A stretch of DNA of 64,000 nucleotides from Candidatus Zhuqueibacterota bacterium (GCA_029262055.1 JAJDAD010000034.1:1-64000); one strand, 5' to 3'. Positions 52,777 to 63,065 are shown, counted from the stretch's first letter. Notes: generated by a model from the sequence alone, not told the origin. Program-made: numbers and translations.

Positions 52777-53343
52777 CTAAGCCTCTTTACGCCAGAGAAT
52801 GTCCGCGCAGCCGGCCAGGTGGTTTTCGTAACGGGCCAGGACAAACAAAGCATCTGATAGCCGGTTTATGTAGGGCAGGACGAATTCACCCAGTGCTTCC
52901 TCCTGCGATAACTCGACCAGGAGGGTCTCTGCGCGGCGGCAAACGCAGCGGGCCTGGTGCAGAAATGCCGCTGCCTGCGTGCCGCCCGGTAGAATGAAGT
53001 CCGCGAGCGGGGCCAGATCTTTGAGCAGACGGTCGATGAGATTCTCCAGGAAGGTGACTGATTCGGCCTGCACACCCTTGACTTTCAGATTTGCCTTATC
53101 CGTCTCCAAAATGCAGAGATCGCCGCCCAGGGTGAAAAGTTGATGCTGTACGGCTTGCAGGGCATCTGCGACGGGTGGTTTTGGGCCAGCCGCCAGAGCG
53201 AGTCCAAGTGTGGAGTTGAGTTCATCGACGCAGCCGTACGCACGAATGCGCAGGGCGTCTTTCCTCAAGATCTGCCCGCCGCCCAGGCGGGTTTCACCAC
53301 TGTCCCCGTTGCGCGTATAAACTTTTGTGATTCTGTATGCCAT
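52777..53343 (-). CDS. Cob(I)alamin adenosyltransferase, PduO type
   Basis: 188 residues. VYTRNGDSGETRLGGG is the ATP-binding signature; RCVCRRAETLL and YINRLSDALFVLARYEN complete the PduO/MMAB fold. Makes adenosylcobalamin. Pairing with a solute symporter may link to a B12-dependent catabolic pathway elsewhere. The 362-bp region upstream (53344-53705) holds no further gene, only the kinase promoter. Confidence 0.95.
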   Translation of the reverse strand: MAYRITKVYTRNGDSGETRLGGGQILRKDALRIRAYGCVDELNSTLGLALAAGPKPPVADALQAVQHQLFTLGGDLCILETDKANLKVKGVQAESVTFLENLIDRLLKDLAPLADFILPGGTQAAAFLHQARCVCRRAETLLVELSQEEALGEFVLPYINRLSDALFVLARYENHLAGCADILWRKEA

Positions 53344-53628
53344 AGTGTTTTCTCATGTTTGCCGGGAGTGTCTCGCCTGGCCAACTCGTGACCCGGTCTT
53401 GATCGCATTGAAAATAGTCGACCACCGGCTATCGATCAAGCAAATTATCCCTTGCTGCACTATTCATAAACTACCCTTGTTGTCATCCTGGAAGGATCTT
53501 CTTTGGATAAAATCCGTGCCCGTTGAATACTACTGGACCTGTTCAAAAAGGATTCCTCCTGAATGACTGTGGTGGTTAGATTTGTGCACAATACGCTGAT
53601 TCGTGAATAATCCAGGCTAGCTTTTCCC

Positions 53629-53657
53629 TTGACATTGACCCGGGTCGACCCTACAAT
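53629..53657 (+). promoter_or_regulatory. Promoter of the histidine kinase gene with palindromic spacer
   Basis: TTGACA (53629-53634), 17 nt and TACAAT (53652-53657). The last 10 nt of the spacer are the perfect palindrome GGGTCGACCC (53642-53651), a likely operator position. Confidence 0.6.
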
Positions 53658-53705
53658 AACGTTTAGCCAAAATACTTTCGCGAAAGACACCCACCTTTGC
53701 TCTAG

Positions 53706-55118
53706 ATGAAAATCTTCCAAAAGCTAATCCTGTTGTTGCTTCTCCTGACGGCTGGCGTTTACGGTGCGTCGACCTGGTTTTTTGCCTCTGCGTTGTATTC
53801 ACTGAAAAGTGAGCACGCACGCAACTCGGCCATGCTCCTCGCCCAGCGTCTACGACATCAGTTGGAAACGAATCGTACTGCAATGTCAAATGAACGGCAG
53901 AGAACTGTAATTGAGAATGTCGCGCGCAATGATGTCGGCTTTGCCCGGCTCGAAAACCTGTGGGTGTTGGAGGACGGACAGCGCCCGGCTTTTGCCCTGC
54001 GCACAGGACCGGCCGCATCTTCCCCGGATTTTACTTTGAAGCCGGCAGCGGCGAAAATCGATTTGCAGCGGCAGGTGGGAGGGGACAGTTACATCGCATG
54101 TTGGAAAGTCACGCCCGCCTCCGGACAGTGGATTCAGGCCCGGATACTGGCGCCCGAATCCCTGGACTCACTGCAACACAATTTAGCGCTAAAACTCTAC
54201 ATGATTGGTTTAGGGGGAATTGTCGGGGTGGTTCTCGTTGGGTTTGTCGGCTCCAGAGTGCTTCGTGCTCCTATAAGACGAATCGACGAAGCCATGACTA
54301 ACATCGTCAACCGGCGCTACGGTTTCAGGTTGAAGGGGCGGCCGAGCGACGAATTTAGCGGGACTTACGAGAAGGTCAACAAAGCGTTGACCCGGCTGGA
54401 GCAACTCGACTCTGTGCAGAGAACAGCGGTCCGGCGCAAGAATACTCTCCTCAACGAACTGAAGACGATTTCCCGCTTTCTCGATATCATGGCACATGAA
54501 ATCAAGAACCCTCTGCACGCCTTGGCCCTGAATCTGGATGTTCTCAAAACCAAGATCCAGCGCAGCAAGATCCGGCTTGATGCCGGTAAGCAGATCAAGA
54601 TTCTCGAAAAAGAGATGGAGCATCTGCAGGAGGTTGTGCAGGGGTTTTTGCGCTACTTCAGACCCGGCGTGCCGCAAAAGGAACGGGTAGAGGTCAACCG
54701 GCTGATCAAAGACGTGTGTGAAATGGCAGGCGGCGAAGCGGAGAAGAATCTCGTCAAGCTCGAAACCCGGCTTGGCAAAGGGCTGAGCGAAATCTTCGTA
54801 GACCGCGGACAGTTCCAGCAGGCGTTGCACAACATCATTCTTAATGGCATCCACGCGAGCGCAAAAAACACCAAGCTTTTTGTGCGCTCCTGGAGCAAGG
54901 GCAAGCGTGTGCTCGTTTCCGTTCGGGACGAGGGCAGTGGCATGTCCCGTGAAGAATTGCGTCAGGTATTCGATCTCTATTTCACGACCAAGAAGAACGG
55001 CTCCGGAATTGGTCTGCCGATTTCGAAACGCATGGTGGAGGCAAATGGTGGAGAACTGGAGGTAGAGAGCAAGTCAGGGAAAGGAACGACGGTGACCTTT
55101 CTCTGGAACGCTGTCTGA
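53706..55118 (+). CDS. Membrane sensor histidine kinase
   Basis: 470 residues. Two transmembrane helices (about 6-28 and 160-185) flank a periplasmic sensor of about 130 residues; then HAMP (RAPIRRIDEAMTNIV), HisKA with the phospho-His in IMAHEIKNPLHALAL and HATPase_c (HNIILNGIHAS, VRDEGSGMS, GSGIGLPISKRM). It is followed after 150 bp by an NtrC-type regulator, its probable partner. The signal is unknown. Confidence 0.93.
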   Translation: MKIFQKLILLLLLLTAGVYGASTWFFASALYSLKSEHARNSAMLLAQRLRHQLETNRTAMSNERQRTVIENVARNDVGFARLENLWVLEDGQRPAFALRTGPAASSPDFTLKPAAAKIDLQRQVGGDSYIACWKVTPASGQWIQARILAPESLDSLQHNLALKLYMIGLGGIVGVVLVGFVGSRVLRAPIRRIDEAMTNIVNRRYGFRLKGRPSDEFSGTYEKVNKALTRLEQLDSVQRTAVRRKNTLLNELKTISRFLDIMAHEIKNPLHALALNLDVLKTKIQRSKIRLDAGKQIKILEKEMEHLQEVVQGFLRYFRPGVPQKERVEVNRLIKDVCEMAGGEAEKNLVKLETRLGKGLSEIFVDRGQFQQALHNIILNGIHASAKNTKLFVRSWSKGKRVLVSVRDEGSGMSREELRQVFDLYFTTKKNGSGIGLPISKRMVEANGGELEVESKSGKGTTVTFLWNAV

Positions 55119-55268
55119 GCGCACAGGCGGCATTCAGGGACATTGAACGAAATCTCCCTTAGAAGGGAGACAGGTGCTCGCTCGTCCAGAGCGAAAAGCA
55201 GAGGATGTTCGCCCCTAAGGATGCTGGAGTATCCTGGTTTTTTGAACTATTAAGACTAAATGTGAAGG

Positions 55269-56648
55269 ATGGTTTTGCCAAAGACCAAAATACTCATCGC
55301 CGATGATGACTCATCGATTACCGAAGGCCTCTCTGAATTGCTGCAGCTTGCCGGTTACGATACGGTGACCGTAAATCAGAGCAACCAGGCCCTGAAGTTG
55401 CTGTTGAGCGGGAAGTTCAGTGTGGGACTTATCGATTTGATGATGCCGCGCATGACCGGCCTGGACCTGCTACGTAAGTGCAAAGCGGAAAACGTCCTGA
55501 CCGAGATCATCATCATCACCGGCAAGGGCTCGGTCACCACAGCGGTGCAAGCCATGAAAGAGGGCGCCTACGACTATCTCGCAAAACCGGTTGAGCCCGA
55601 CAGAATCAGGTCTTTGGTGCCGAAAGCCGTTGAGCGCTACCAATTGGTGGTAGGCAATCGCAGCCTCAAGTCGAAGGCCGAGCGCCTGGAAGAAACCCTG
55701 AAGCACATGTCGACTTTTGAGGACATGATCGGTGAACATGAGAGAATACATGCGGTGTTTCGCACCATCGATGCGGTAGCCGGCACCACGGCCAGCATCT
55801 TGATCTCCGGCGAAAGTGGGACGGGAAAAGAGCTGGTCGCGAAAGCCGTTCACCGGAAAAGTCCGCGTAAGGACGGGCCATTCATTGCGGTGAACTGTTC
55901 CGCTCTGCCGAGAGACATTCTCGAAAACGAGCTTTTCGGCCACGAGAAGGGCGCGTTTACCGGGGCGGTGAAGGAGAAGATAGGCTGCTTTGAAATGGCG
56001 GACAACGGCACCCTGTTTTTGGATGAAATAGGAGAGATGCCGGTTGACACGCAGGCCAAGCTGCTGCGTGTGCTGGAAGAGCATTCATTCCGGCGCCTGG
56101 GCGGCTCGACCGAGGTCCGCGTCGATGTGCGTGTGGTGGCCGCAACCAATCGCGACCCGCAGGAGGCCATGCGACAAGGGACTCTGCGCGAAGACCTCTA
56201 TTTCCGCTTGAGTGTCATGGAGATCGACATGCCTCCACTGCGGGAGAGAAACAGCGATGTGCCGTTGCTTGCCGCAGCATTCTTGAAGAATTCCAACAAG
56301 AAGAACGGCAAAGCAATTACCGGTTTTTCAGATCGGGCCAACGCTGCGTTGATGAGCTATCTTTGGCCTGGTAATATCCGGGAGCTGAAAAATGCGGTCG
56401 AGCGGGCGGTGATTCTCTGCAATGAATCGCAAATCGGGCTTGAATACCTGCCTCGACAAATGCTGTCTTTGGACGCTGGAAGCAGTGTTAGCGAAATTCA
56501 AATAAACCGGCCATTGCAGGAAATCGAGCGGGATGTGATCTTCCGGACGTTGGAGCAGACCAACAACAACAAGACCAAAGCAGCGAAGGTTTTGGGGATC
56601 AGTCTGAAAACGCTGCACAATAAGCTGAACAAGTATTTCTTGGACTGA
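55269..56648 (+). CDS. Sigma-54-dependent response regulator, NtrC family
   Basis: 459 residues. Receiver domain (1-120) with acidic DDD at 12-14, phospho-Asp D56 and Lys in YLAKPVEP; AAA+ domain with GESGTGKE, the sigma-54 contact GAFTGA and Walker B GTLFLDEIGEMP; Fis-type HTH at the C-terminus (NNNKTKAAKVLGISLKTLHNKL). Activates sigma-54 promoters on phosphorylation, most likely by the preceding kinase. Confidence 0.96.
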   Translation: MVLPKTKILIADDDSSITEGLSELLQLAGYDTVTVNQSNQALKLLLSGKFSVGLIDLMMPRMTGLDLLRKCKAENVLTEIIIITGKGSVTTAVQAMKEGAYDYLAKPVEPDRIRSLVPKAVERYQLVVGNRSLKSKAERLEETLKHMSTFEDMIGEHERIHAVFRTIDAVAGTTASILISGESGTGKELVAKAVHRKSPRKDGPFIAVNCSALPRDILENELFGHEKGAFTGAVKEKIGCFEMADNGTLFLDEIGEMPVDTQAKLLRVLEEHSFRRLGGSTEVRVDVRVVAATNRDPQEAMRQGTLREDLYFRLSVMEIDMPPLRERNSDVPLLAAAFLKNSNKKNGKAITGFSDRANAALMSYLWPGNIRELKNAVERAVILCNESQIGLEYLPRQMLSLDAGSSVSEIQINRPLQEIERDVIFRTLEQTNNNKTKAAKVLGISLKTLHNKLNKYFLD

Positions 56649-56741
56649 CTCTTTGTGCTGTTTAAAGAAGGGAATTGCACAAGAATTATTTACTCAGAGG
56701 GATTTTTCAGACTCGCACTTTCATAATGCTCAGATCAGGAA

Positions 56742-57332
56742 ATGACTCCTAAGAACTCATTGCAGTCTCTGCTAACAGAGATTCATGCCTGTACCATTTG
56801 CGAGGCCCATCTGGAAGATGGGTCCCGGCCGGTATTGCAGATACATCAGAATGCGAGAGTGCTAATCGCGGGGCAAGCTCCCGGAAGAAAAGTGCATGAA
56901 ATGGGCGTGCCTTTCGACGATGCCAGCGGCCGGCGTCTGCGTGAGTGGATGGGCGTGACGCGTGACGTCTTTTACGACCCGGAGCAGATAGCCATTGTGC
57001 CGATGGGCTTTTGCTATCCGGGAACAGGAAAGTCCGGCGACCTTCCGCCACGCCCGGAATGTGTGCCTGCGTGGCGCGAACGAGTCCTTGGCCACCTGCC
57101 GCGCCTCGAAGTGACGTTGGTTATCGGCATGTACGCACAAGCATATCATCTGACCCGGGACCACTCTCGCGTGACAGAGACGGTGCGGTCTTGGGGTTTC
57201 TACTGGCCGAAAGTCGTTCCGCTTCCGCACCCAAGCCCGCGCAATAACATTTGGCTTCAACGAAATCCCTGGTTTAGCAAAGAACTACTCCCCATGCTTC
57301 GGCAGCGCATTTCCCATGTACTTGCGGATTGA
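56742..57332 (+). CDS. Uracil-DNA glycosylase family protein
   Basis: 196 residues. GQAPGRKVHEMGVPFDDASGRRLREW (in part) is the motif-1 region, and LPHPSPRNNIWLQRNPWF the motif-2 region with the key His. Four cysteines (ACTIC near 17-20, FCYPG, PEC) could hold a 4Fe-4S cluster, as in family 4/5 enzymes. DNA repair is inferred; this subgroup is less studied and might process another substrate. Confidence 0.75.
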   Translation: MTPKNSLQSLLTEIHACTICEAHLEDGSRPVLQIHQNARVLIAGQAPGRKVHEMGVPFDDASGRRLREWMGVTRDVFYDPEQIAIVPMGFCYPGTGKSGDLPPRPECVPAWRERVLGHLPRLEVTLVIGMYAQAYHLTRDHSRVTETVRSWGFYWPKVVPLPHPSPRNNIWLQRNPWFSKELLPMLRQRISHVLAD

Positions 57333-57437
57333 TTTGCCGAAACAGTCCAACAAAGGATCTCCAAAAGACCAGCCAAAACTGCGCCGATCTTAGAAGTGTC
57401 AGGTCGCAGGTCCTGCGGTTTGGTTGGATATCCTCTC

Positions 57438-57491
57438 TTTCTGGTCAAGACAAAAAGTTACTATAATGGGTAGAATGTTACCGCATGCGGT
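57438..57491 (+). promoter_or_regulatory. Promoter and palindromic operator candidate upstream of the glucosidase
   Basis: TATAAT at 57462-57467 with a weak -35 17 nt upstream; ACCGCATGCGGT (57480-57491) is a perfect 12-bp palindrome near the expected transcription start. A second perfect palindrome TGTCCGGACA is at 57623-57632. The 367-bp region contains no gene. Confidence 0.4.
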
Positions 57492-57699
57492 GAGGTGCGG
57501 GGTCTTGGATTTGGTGCTCCCTGTTGTGGACCTACATAAAAACAACACGATAGGGTGTGCGGTACCGTTTGGCACAACTTTTGAACTATGCGAGCAGCGT
57601 TGTGTGAGGTTTTGACACTTGATGTCCGGACATTCAGACGGATAGTGGTTCGACTCAGAGCTGTGTCTCGTTGCGCTCTTACCAACATTTGGAGAGTAA

Positions 57700-60351
57700 A
57701 TGGCACCTGAAAATAAGCGACTCACGGAAGCAAGTACGAAAAGCAGAGACTGGAAAAAGTGGGGGCCTTACCTAACTGAAAGGCAGTGGGGAACCGTTAG
57801 AGAGGATTACAGTCCACATGGCAATGCGTGGGAACATGTGACTCACGATATGGCCCGCAGCAAGGCTTATCGCTGGGGCGAGGAAGGTATCGCGGGGATC
57901 AGTGATGACCGCCAACTTCTGTGCTTCTCCGTGGCGCTTTGGAATGGCAGAGACCCGATTCTGAAGGAACGAATCTTTGGATTGACCGGCAATGAGGGTA
58001 ACCACGGGGAAGATGCCAAAGAGTACTACTACTACCTGGACAGCACCCCGACGCATTCGTACATGAAGATGCTTTACAAGTATCCTCAACAGGAATTTCC
58101 ATATGCCCGGTTGGTTGAAGAGAATGGCCGGCGCGGAAAGGGTGACCCGGAGTTTGAATTGATCGACACCGGCTTGTTTGACAGCGACCGCTATTTTGAT
58201 GTGTTTGTGGAGTATGCCAAGGCCGACCCTGAAGATATTCTGATTCGCGTGACCGCACACAACCGCGGCCCTGAAGAGGCTTCGCTCAACTTGCTGCCCC
58301 AGATCTGGTTTCGTAATACCTGGTCCTGGGATCCGGCAAGCGCCAAGCCGAGGATGTCAAAATCCGGTGACAACTCACTTCTGATTGACCATGCTGAGCT
58401 GGGAAAGATGTGGCTGTATTGCGAAGACCGCCCGGAATTGCTGTTTTGTGAGAATGAAAGTAACGCGCAGCGGTTGTACGGCGCAGGCAATGCAAAAGGA
58501 TATTTCAAGGATGGTATCAATGACTATCTTATACACGGAAACCAAAAGGCCGTAAATCCTAAACAGGTGGGAACCAAGGCCGCCGCCAATTACGCTCAGA
58601 CGATTTCGCCGGGAAACTTCACCGAACTGCGGCTACGCCTGAGTAAATCCAAGCAGGCCAAACCCTTCCAGCAGTACAAACAAATTTTCGCGACTCGTCT
58701 CAAAGAAGGAGACGAATTCTATGGAGAGCTGCAAAGCAATATCAGGAACGCGGACGAACGCAATGTGCAGCGCCAGGCGCTGGCCGGCATGTTGTGGTCG
58801 AAGCAGTTTTTCTACTACGATGTCAGTCAGTGGATAAACGGCGATCCCGGCCAACCGGAACCTCCGGCTGAAAGGCGAAAGGGTCGCAACCACGAATGGC
58901 TGCATCTGAACAACGCAGAAATCATCTCGATGCCGGACAAATGGGAGTATCCCTGGTATGCTGCCTGGGATCTGGCATTTCATTGCATTCCCCTGGCGAC
59001 GGTCGATACTGAGTTCGCGAAAGAGCAGCTTCTTCTGCTTACCCGTGAGTGGTACATGCATCCCAACGGTCAGTTGCCTGCTTATGAATGGGCGTTCGGG
59101 GATGTCAATCCGCCGGTGCACGCCTGGGCCACGTGGCGGGTCTACAAGATCGATGAGAAGGCAAACAATGGCACAGGCGATCGCGACTTTCTGGAGCGCG
59201 TTTTCCACAAACTCCTTCTCAATTTCACCTGGTGGGTCAATCGCAAGGATGAAGCGGGCAACAACATCTTTCAGGGCGGATTCCTGGGCTTGGACAATAT
59301 CGGCGTGTTTGACCGCAGCTCTGAGCTACCCACGGGCGGCCATATCGATCAGTCCGACGGCACCAGTTGGATGGCCATGTTTTCACTGAACATGATGCGT
59401 ATCGCTTTGGAGCTGTCTCTGACCAAACCGATCTACCAGGACATGGCTACGAAGTTTCTGGAGCATTTCTTCTACATCGCCGGCGCCATGACCAATAGCG
59501 GCGGCGAAGGCATCGACTTGTGGGATGATGAAGACGAGTTTTACTACGACACGCTGCACTGTCCCAACGGCAATCTGATTAGACTTAAGATCCATTCCAT
59601 GGTTGGCCTGATTCCCATGTTTGCCGTTGAAACGCTGGAGCCGGAATTCCTGGAAAAGGTCCCCGAATTCAAAGAAAGACTCGAATGGTTTCTCAACTAT
59701 CGAACTGACCTGGCGAGTCTCGTATCGCGATGGCATGAACCTGGTTTGGGCGAGCGGCGACTGCTCTCGTTGCTGCGCGGGCACCGTATGAAACGCCTTC
59801 TGAAGCGGATGTTGGACGAGACGGAGTTCCTGTCGGACTACGGCGTGCGCGCTTTGTCGAAGTACCATCAGGAGCAGCCTTACGTTTTTAATACCAATGG
59901 CCAAGAATTCAAAGTAACTTATCAGCCCGGCGAGTCTGACACCGGCTTGTTTGGTGGGAATTCGAATTGGCGGGGTCCAATTTGGTTTCCGGTCAACTTT
60001 CTGATTATCGAGTCGCTGCAGAAGTTTCATCACTACTACGGGGACGATTTCAAAATCGAGTGCCCCACTGGTTCCGGCAACTATGCCACTATTCTTGAAG
60101 TTGCCAACGAGCTAAGCAACCGCCTGGCGCGCCTTTTTCTGAGAGATGAAAGTGGGAAGCGGCCGGTATTTGGAGACAATGACAAATTTCAGACCGACCC
60201 GCATTTCCGCGACTATGTTTTGTTTTATGAGTACTTTCACGGCGATAACGGCCGCGGCGTAGGTGCATCCCATCAAACCGGCTGGACCGGGGTCGTCGCG
60301 AAACTATTACAACCCAGAAGGCCTGAGGAAAAAGGCAAGAAAAAGCAATAA
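57700..60351 (+). CDS. GH63-type glucosidase (MGH1-like)
   Basis: 883 residues without a signal peptide. [61 protein letters not shown] (in part) and [11 protein letters not shown] fit the bacterial GH63 (MGH1-like) family, an inverting alpha-glucosidase with an (alpha/alpha)6 barrel. Likely releases glucose from glucosylated metabolites or oligosaccharides in the cytoplasm. Followed after 41 bp by a glucose-dehydrogenase-like SDR. Confidence 0.85.
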   Translation: MAPENKRLTEASTKSRDWKKWGPYLTERQWGTVREDYSPHGNAWEHVTHDMARSKAYRWGEEGIAGISDDRQLLCFSVALWNGRDPILKERIFGLTGNEGNHGEDAKEYYYYLDSTPTHSYMKMLYKYPQQEFPYARLVEENGRRGKGDPEFELIDTGLFDSDRYFDVFVEYAKADPEDILIRVTAHNRGPEEASLNLLPQIWFRNTWSWDPASAKPRMSKSGDNSLLIDHAELGKMWLYCEDRPELLFCENESNAQRLYGAGNAKGYFKDGINDYLIHGNQKAVNPKQVGTKAAANYAQTISPGNFTELRLRLSKSKQAKPFQQYKQIFATRLKEGDEFYGELQSNIRNADERNVQRQALAGMLWSKQFFYYDVSQWINGDPGQPEPPAERRKGRNHEWLHLNNAEIISMPDKWEYPWYAAWDLAFHCIPLATVDTEFAKEQLLLLTREWYMHPNGQLPAYEWAFGDVNPPVHAWATWRVYKIDEKANNGTGDRDFLERVFHKLLLNFTWWVNRKDEAGNNIFQGGFLGLDNIGVFDRSSELPTGGHIDQSDGTSWMAMFSLNMMRIALELSLTKPIYQDMATKFLEHFFYIAGAMTNSGGEGIDLWDDEDEFYYDTLHCPNGNLIRLKIHSMVGLIPMFAVETLEPEFLEKVPEFKERLEWFLNYRTDLASLVSRWHEPGLGERRLLSLLRGHRMKRLLKRMLDETEFLSDYGVRALSKYHQEQPYVFNTNGQEFKVTYQPGESDTGLFGGNSNWRGPIWFPVNFLIIESLQKFHHYYGDDFKIECPTGSGNYATILEVANELSNRLARLFLRDESGKRPVFGDNDKFQTDPHFRDYVLFYEYFHGDNGRGVGASHQTGWTGVVAKLLQPRRPEEKGKKKQ

Positions 60352-60392
60352 GAACCAAAGATGACAATCGGAAACTTAGAGGATAGCAAGAA

Positions 60393-61250
60393 ATGAGTAA
60401 CTCCAAGCTAGAGAAATACCCGGACGTTGTAATGCCTAAATGCGAGCCCCTGAAGATTCTGAAGAATCAAAAAGCGCTCGTGACCGGTGCCAATTCCGGA
60501 ATAGGCAAAGCCGTGGCGATTGCCCTGGGCGAGGCCGGCGCTGATGTTGTCGTCAACTACCGTTCCGGGGAAGACGCCGCTCAAGAGGTGGTTGATATAA
60601 TCGCGGAGTTTGGGAGCCGGGCCATCGCATATCAGGCGGATGTCTCGCAAGAAGATCAAGTAACTGCAATGTTCAAGAAAATGTTTGAAGAATTTGGTAC
60701 GGTAGATATCCTGGTAAACAATGCCGGTCTACAGCAGGACGCCCCTTTTGACGAGATGACCTTGCAGCAGTGGAACACGGTCCTGAATGTGAATCTTACG
60801 GGTCAATTTCTGTGTGCCCGTGAGGCGGTACGCGAATTCAAAAGGCGCGGTGTGGTCGAAGACGTGTCAAGTTCAGCCGGCAAGATCATTTGCATGAGTT
60901 CAGTTCATGAAACCATACCGTGGGCTGGTCATGTCAACTATGCCGCTTCGAAAGGGGGCGTGATGTTGATGATGAAGAGCATTGCCCAGGAGGTCGGACC
61001 GTATCGCATCCGGGTGAACAGTATCGCTCCCGGCGCAATTCGCACGCCCATAAATACCGAGGCCTGGAGCACTCCCGAGGCCTACGATGCTCTTATGGAG
61101 CTGGTACCCTACCGGCGCATCGGCGAACCTGAAGATATTGGTCGGGCGGCTGTCTGGCTTGCCTCGGACTTATCGGACTATGTCAATGGCACAAGCTTGT
61201 TCGTTGACGGCGGTATGACGCTTTATCCAGGTTTTGCAACGGGCGGTTGA
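60393..61250 (+). CDS. Short-chain dehydrogenase, glucose 1-dehydrogenase type
   Basis: 285 residues. Cofactor motif TGANSGIGKA, NNAG, catalytic Ser (MSSVHE), Tyr/Lys in YAASK and the tail NGTSLFVDGGMTLYPGF shared with Bacillus glucose 1-dehydrogenases. N-terminal 25 residues are extra. Expected to oxidise beta-D-glucose to gluconolactone with NAD(P). Same operon as the glucosidase. Confidence 0.87.
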   Translation: MSNSKLEKYPDVVMPKCEPLKILKNQKALVTGANSGIGKAVAIALGEAGADVVVNYRSGEDAAQEVVDIIAEFGSRAIAYQADVSQEDQVTAMFKKMFEEFGTVDILVNNAGLQQDAPFDEMTLQQWNTVLNVNLTGQFLCAREAVREFKRRGVVEDVSSSAGKIICMSSVHETIPWAGHVNYAASKGGVMLMMKSIAQEVGPYRIRVNSIAPGAIRTPINTEAWSTPEAYDALMELVPYRRIGEPEDIGRAAVWLASDLSDYVNGTSLFVDGGMTLYPGFATGG

Positions 61251-61276
61251 GCAATATATAGCATTTCGGATTTAAG

Positions 61277-61419
61277 GTCATTCTGAGCGCGAAGTGACGG
61301 ATTGTGCTGTCAGGAAATCCATGAAAGCGCGAAGAATCTTCGAGTGGCTGGGGAGATTCTTCGCACACAGTCGGTCCCATGCAGAAACACGGAATTTTGC
61401 ACCCTGTGCTCAGGATGAC
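61277..61419. repeat. Palindromic repeat element (MITE-like)
   Basis: Ends are GTCATTCTGAGC (61277-61288) and GCTCAGGATGAC (61408-61419), inverted with one mismatch. Inside, GAAGAATCTTC and GAGATTCTTCGC add pairing. No coding capacity. Elements with these ends and a GAAGAATCT core are common intergenic repeats in many phyla. Confidence 0.65.
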
Positions 61420-61517
61420 ATGTAAGTAACTGTTTAGAATATAAATATGCAAGCGAGGGCATGAGTCAATATGTCAATGCCCATTAACTTTTCATCTTTC
61501 TTTGAAAGGAGTATGCT

Positions 61518-61715
61518 ATGATTTATGAAATCGGTGAGACTGCCGGAAAGGTTTGGCAAGTCTTAAACGACAATGGGGAGTCGACCCTAGCAAAAGTCAA
61601 AAAGCAAGTAGGCGCTTCAACTGAGGTCTTACATCAGGCGATTGGCTGGCTTGCGCGCGAGGACAAGTTGAATATCTCAAAGAAAGGATCTTCGGTCAAA
61701 TTTTCAGTGAAGTGA
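61518..61715 (+). CDS. Small winged-helix protein (DUF2582-like)
   Basis: 65 residues; AAGGAG 8 nt upstream. MIYEIGETAGKVWQVL, STLAKVKKQVGASTEVLHQAIGWLAREDKL and ISKKGSSVKFSV give a three-helix wing fold. Probably binds DNA. 35 bp before a lone receiver-like protein. Confidence 0.8.
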   Translation: MIYEIGETAGKVWQVLNDNGESTLAKVKKQVGASTEVLHQAIGWLAREDKLNISKKGSSVKFSVK

Positions 61716-61750
61716 TTCGAGAACGGCCATAACAGCGGGAGGATTTCAAT

Positions 61751-62095
61751 ATGGCTCGGATTCTGTTAAACGAGAGTGACCCAGTCCGCCGTCGGATGCT
61801 CAAAACACGTATCGAACGCAACGGCCACATTGTTCGGTCACTGAAGCGACCTCAGGAGATCGGCAAGATATCAGGCGAGACGGGAATCGACATTATGATT
61901 GTGGATATGGATGAACAGTCATTGGATGACCTTTCGGAGGAGGTTTCCAATTTGAACGGAATCAAACTGCTGCTGCAGGCAAGCCGCAACGACTTAAGAT
62001 TTGACTTTCGCTCCTGGATAGCAGATGACGTTTTCTGTAAAAGCGACCGGGGTGAAAATATGATGGTTGCGATAAACAAGGCACTGCGGTACTGA
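61751..62095 (+). CDS. Stand-alone receiver-like protein
   Basis: 114 residues. MARILLNESDPVRRRML has the first acidic residues, DIMIVDMDEQSLDDL carries a likely phospho-Asp and VFCKSDRG the conserved Lys. No output domain; it may work with the adjacent winged-helix protein. Kinase unknown. Confidence 0.7.
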   Translation: MARILLNESDPVRRRMLKTRIERNGHIVRSLKRPQEIGKISGETGIDIMIVDMDEQSLDDLSEEVSNLNGIKLLLQASRNDLRFDFRSWIADDVFCKSDRGENMMVAINKALRY

Positions 62096-62153
62096 CAGCA
62101 ATAATCATAACTAAAAAGAGTATTTGGTTCCTGAATTTGGGAGGAGATCAATC

Positions 62154-63065
62154 ATGTTAAAGACCGCAATGAGAACGTTTGTACCGGCATGTTTGTTGTT
62201 TGTCGCAATGTCGTCAAGTCAAGTGCACGCGCAGCAGGGATACCTGGTGAATGCGAATGATAAAGGCGTCATCATCGACGGTTACGACCCGGTTGCTTTT
62301 TTCACCGAAAAGAAACCTGTGCCCGGCGATCAAAAATATCAAACCGCGTACAACGGCGCTACCTATCATTTTACATCCGAAAAGAATTTGAAAGCATTCG
62401 TCAAGAATCCGGAAAAGTATGCCCCGCAATATGGTGGTTTCTGCGCGGTAGCGATGTCGATGGGCCATTTACAACCCATTGATGTCAGCCTGTTCGATGT
62501 AGTGGACGGAAAGCTATACCTGCAACGAAACGCCAAAGCGGCCGGCATGTGGAAAAAAATGGGCGCGAAAATGGCTATTGCGAAGGCTAATGAGAATTGG
62601 CCCAAAGTACATGCTAAACATAGCAGCTATCTGACTGCCGCTCAACTCAGCGACAATTTGGAGCTTTCCCTGGAAGCCGCAAAAGCGATGGTCGATGCTG
62701 GACGCAAGTATGCCAAAGAGCACAGAGCTCCCGGTGGCGCCATTGCTATCGTAGACGCAGGCGGCCATCTCCTCTACCTGGAGCGCCTGGATGGTACATT
62801 TCCGGCCGCTGCCATGGTTTCTTATGAAAAGGCGCGCACGGCAGCGATGTTTCGATTTCCCTCCAAGAAACTCGAGGACGCGATAATTGGCGGCAGAGGT
62901 TCTCTGGTAACCGTTGGCCACAATATGCTGCGTGGCGGGTTACCCATTCACTACCGGGGTCGTGTGGTTGGCGGTATCGGCGTAAGCGGGGCTGCCAGCG
63001 CCGACCAGGATGTTGAGATTGCCGCAGCCGGCATCAATGCTAAATTTGGTCAGGGAACCAACTGA
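62154..63065 (+). CDS. Exported YHS domain - GlcG/HbpS heme-binding domain fusion
   Basis: 303 residues from ATG 62154 (GGAGG upstream; the frame is open to 62124). Signal peptide to about residue 27, a YHS domain (about 30-140; GYDPVAFFTEKKPVPGD, YGGFCAVAMSMG) with one Cys, and a GlcG/HbpS domain (about 175-303; AIVDAGGHLLYLERLDG, GGRGSLVTVGHNMLRGGLPI, GGIGVSGA). HbpS-type proteins bind haem; the YHS part may bind metal. Role in metal or redox sensing outside the cell is inferred. Confidence 0.85.
   Translation: MLKTAMRTFVPACLLFVAMSSSQVHAQQGYLVNANDKGVIIDGYDPVAFFTEKKPVPGDQKYQTAYNGATYHFTSEKNLKAFVKNPEKYAPQYGGFCAVAMSMGHLQPIDVSLFDVVDGKLYLQRNAKAAGMWKKMGAKMAIAKANENWPKVHAKHSSYLTAAQLSDNLELSLEAAKAMVDAGRKYAKEHRAPGGAIAIVDAGGHLLYLERLDGTFPAAAMVSYEKARTAAMFRFPSKKLEDAIIGGRGSLVTVGHNMLRGGLPIHYRGRVVGGIGVSGAASADQDVEIAAAGINAKFGQGTN

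Noticed and set aside
53344-53470. Cobalamin riboswitch upstream of the adenosyltransferase
   Set aside because: A GCCAGG-like stretch is present, but the B12 box and the core GCCACTG element are not.
57569-57586. Sigma-54 promoter before the glucosidase
   Set aside because: TTGGCAC is present, but the -12 element reads TTGA instead of TTGC, so an essential base is missing.
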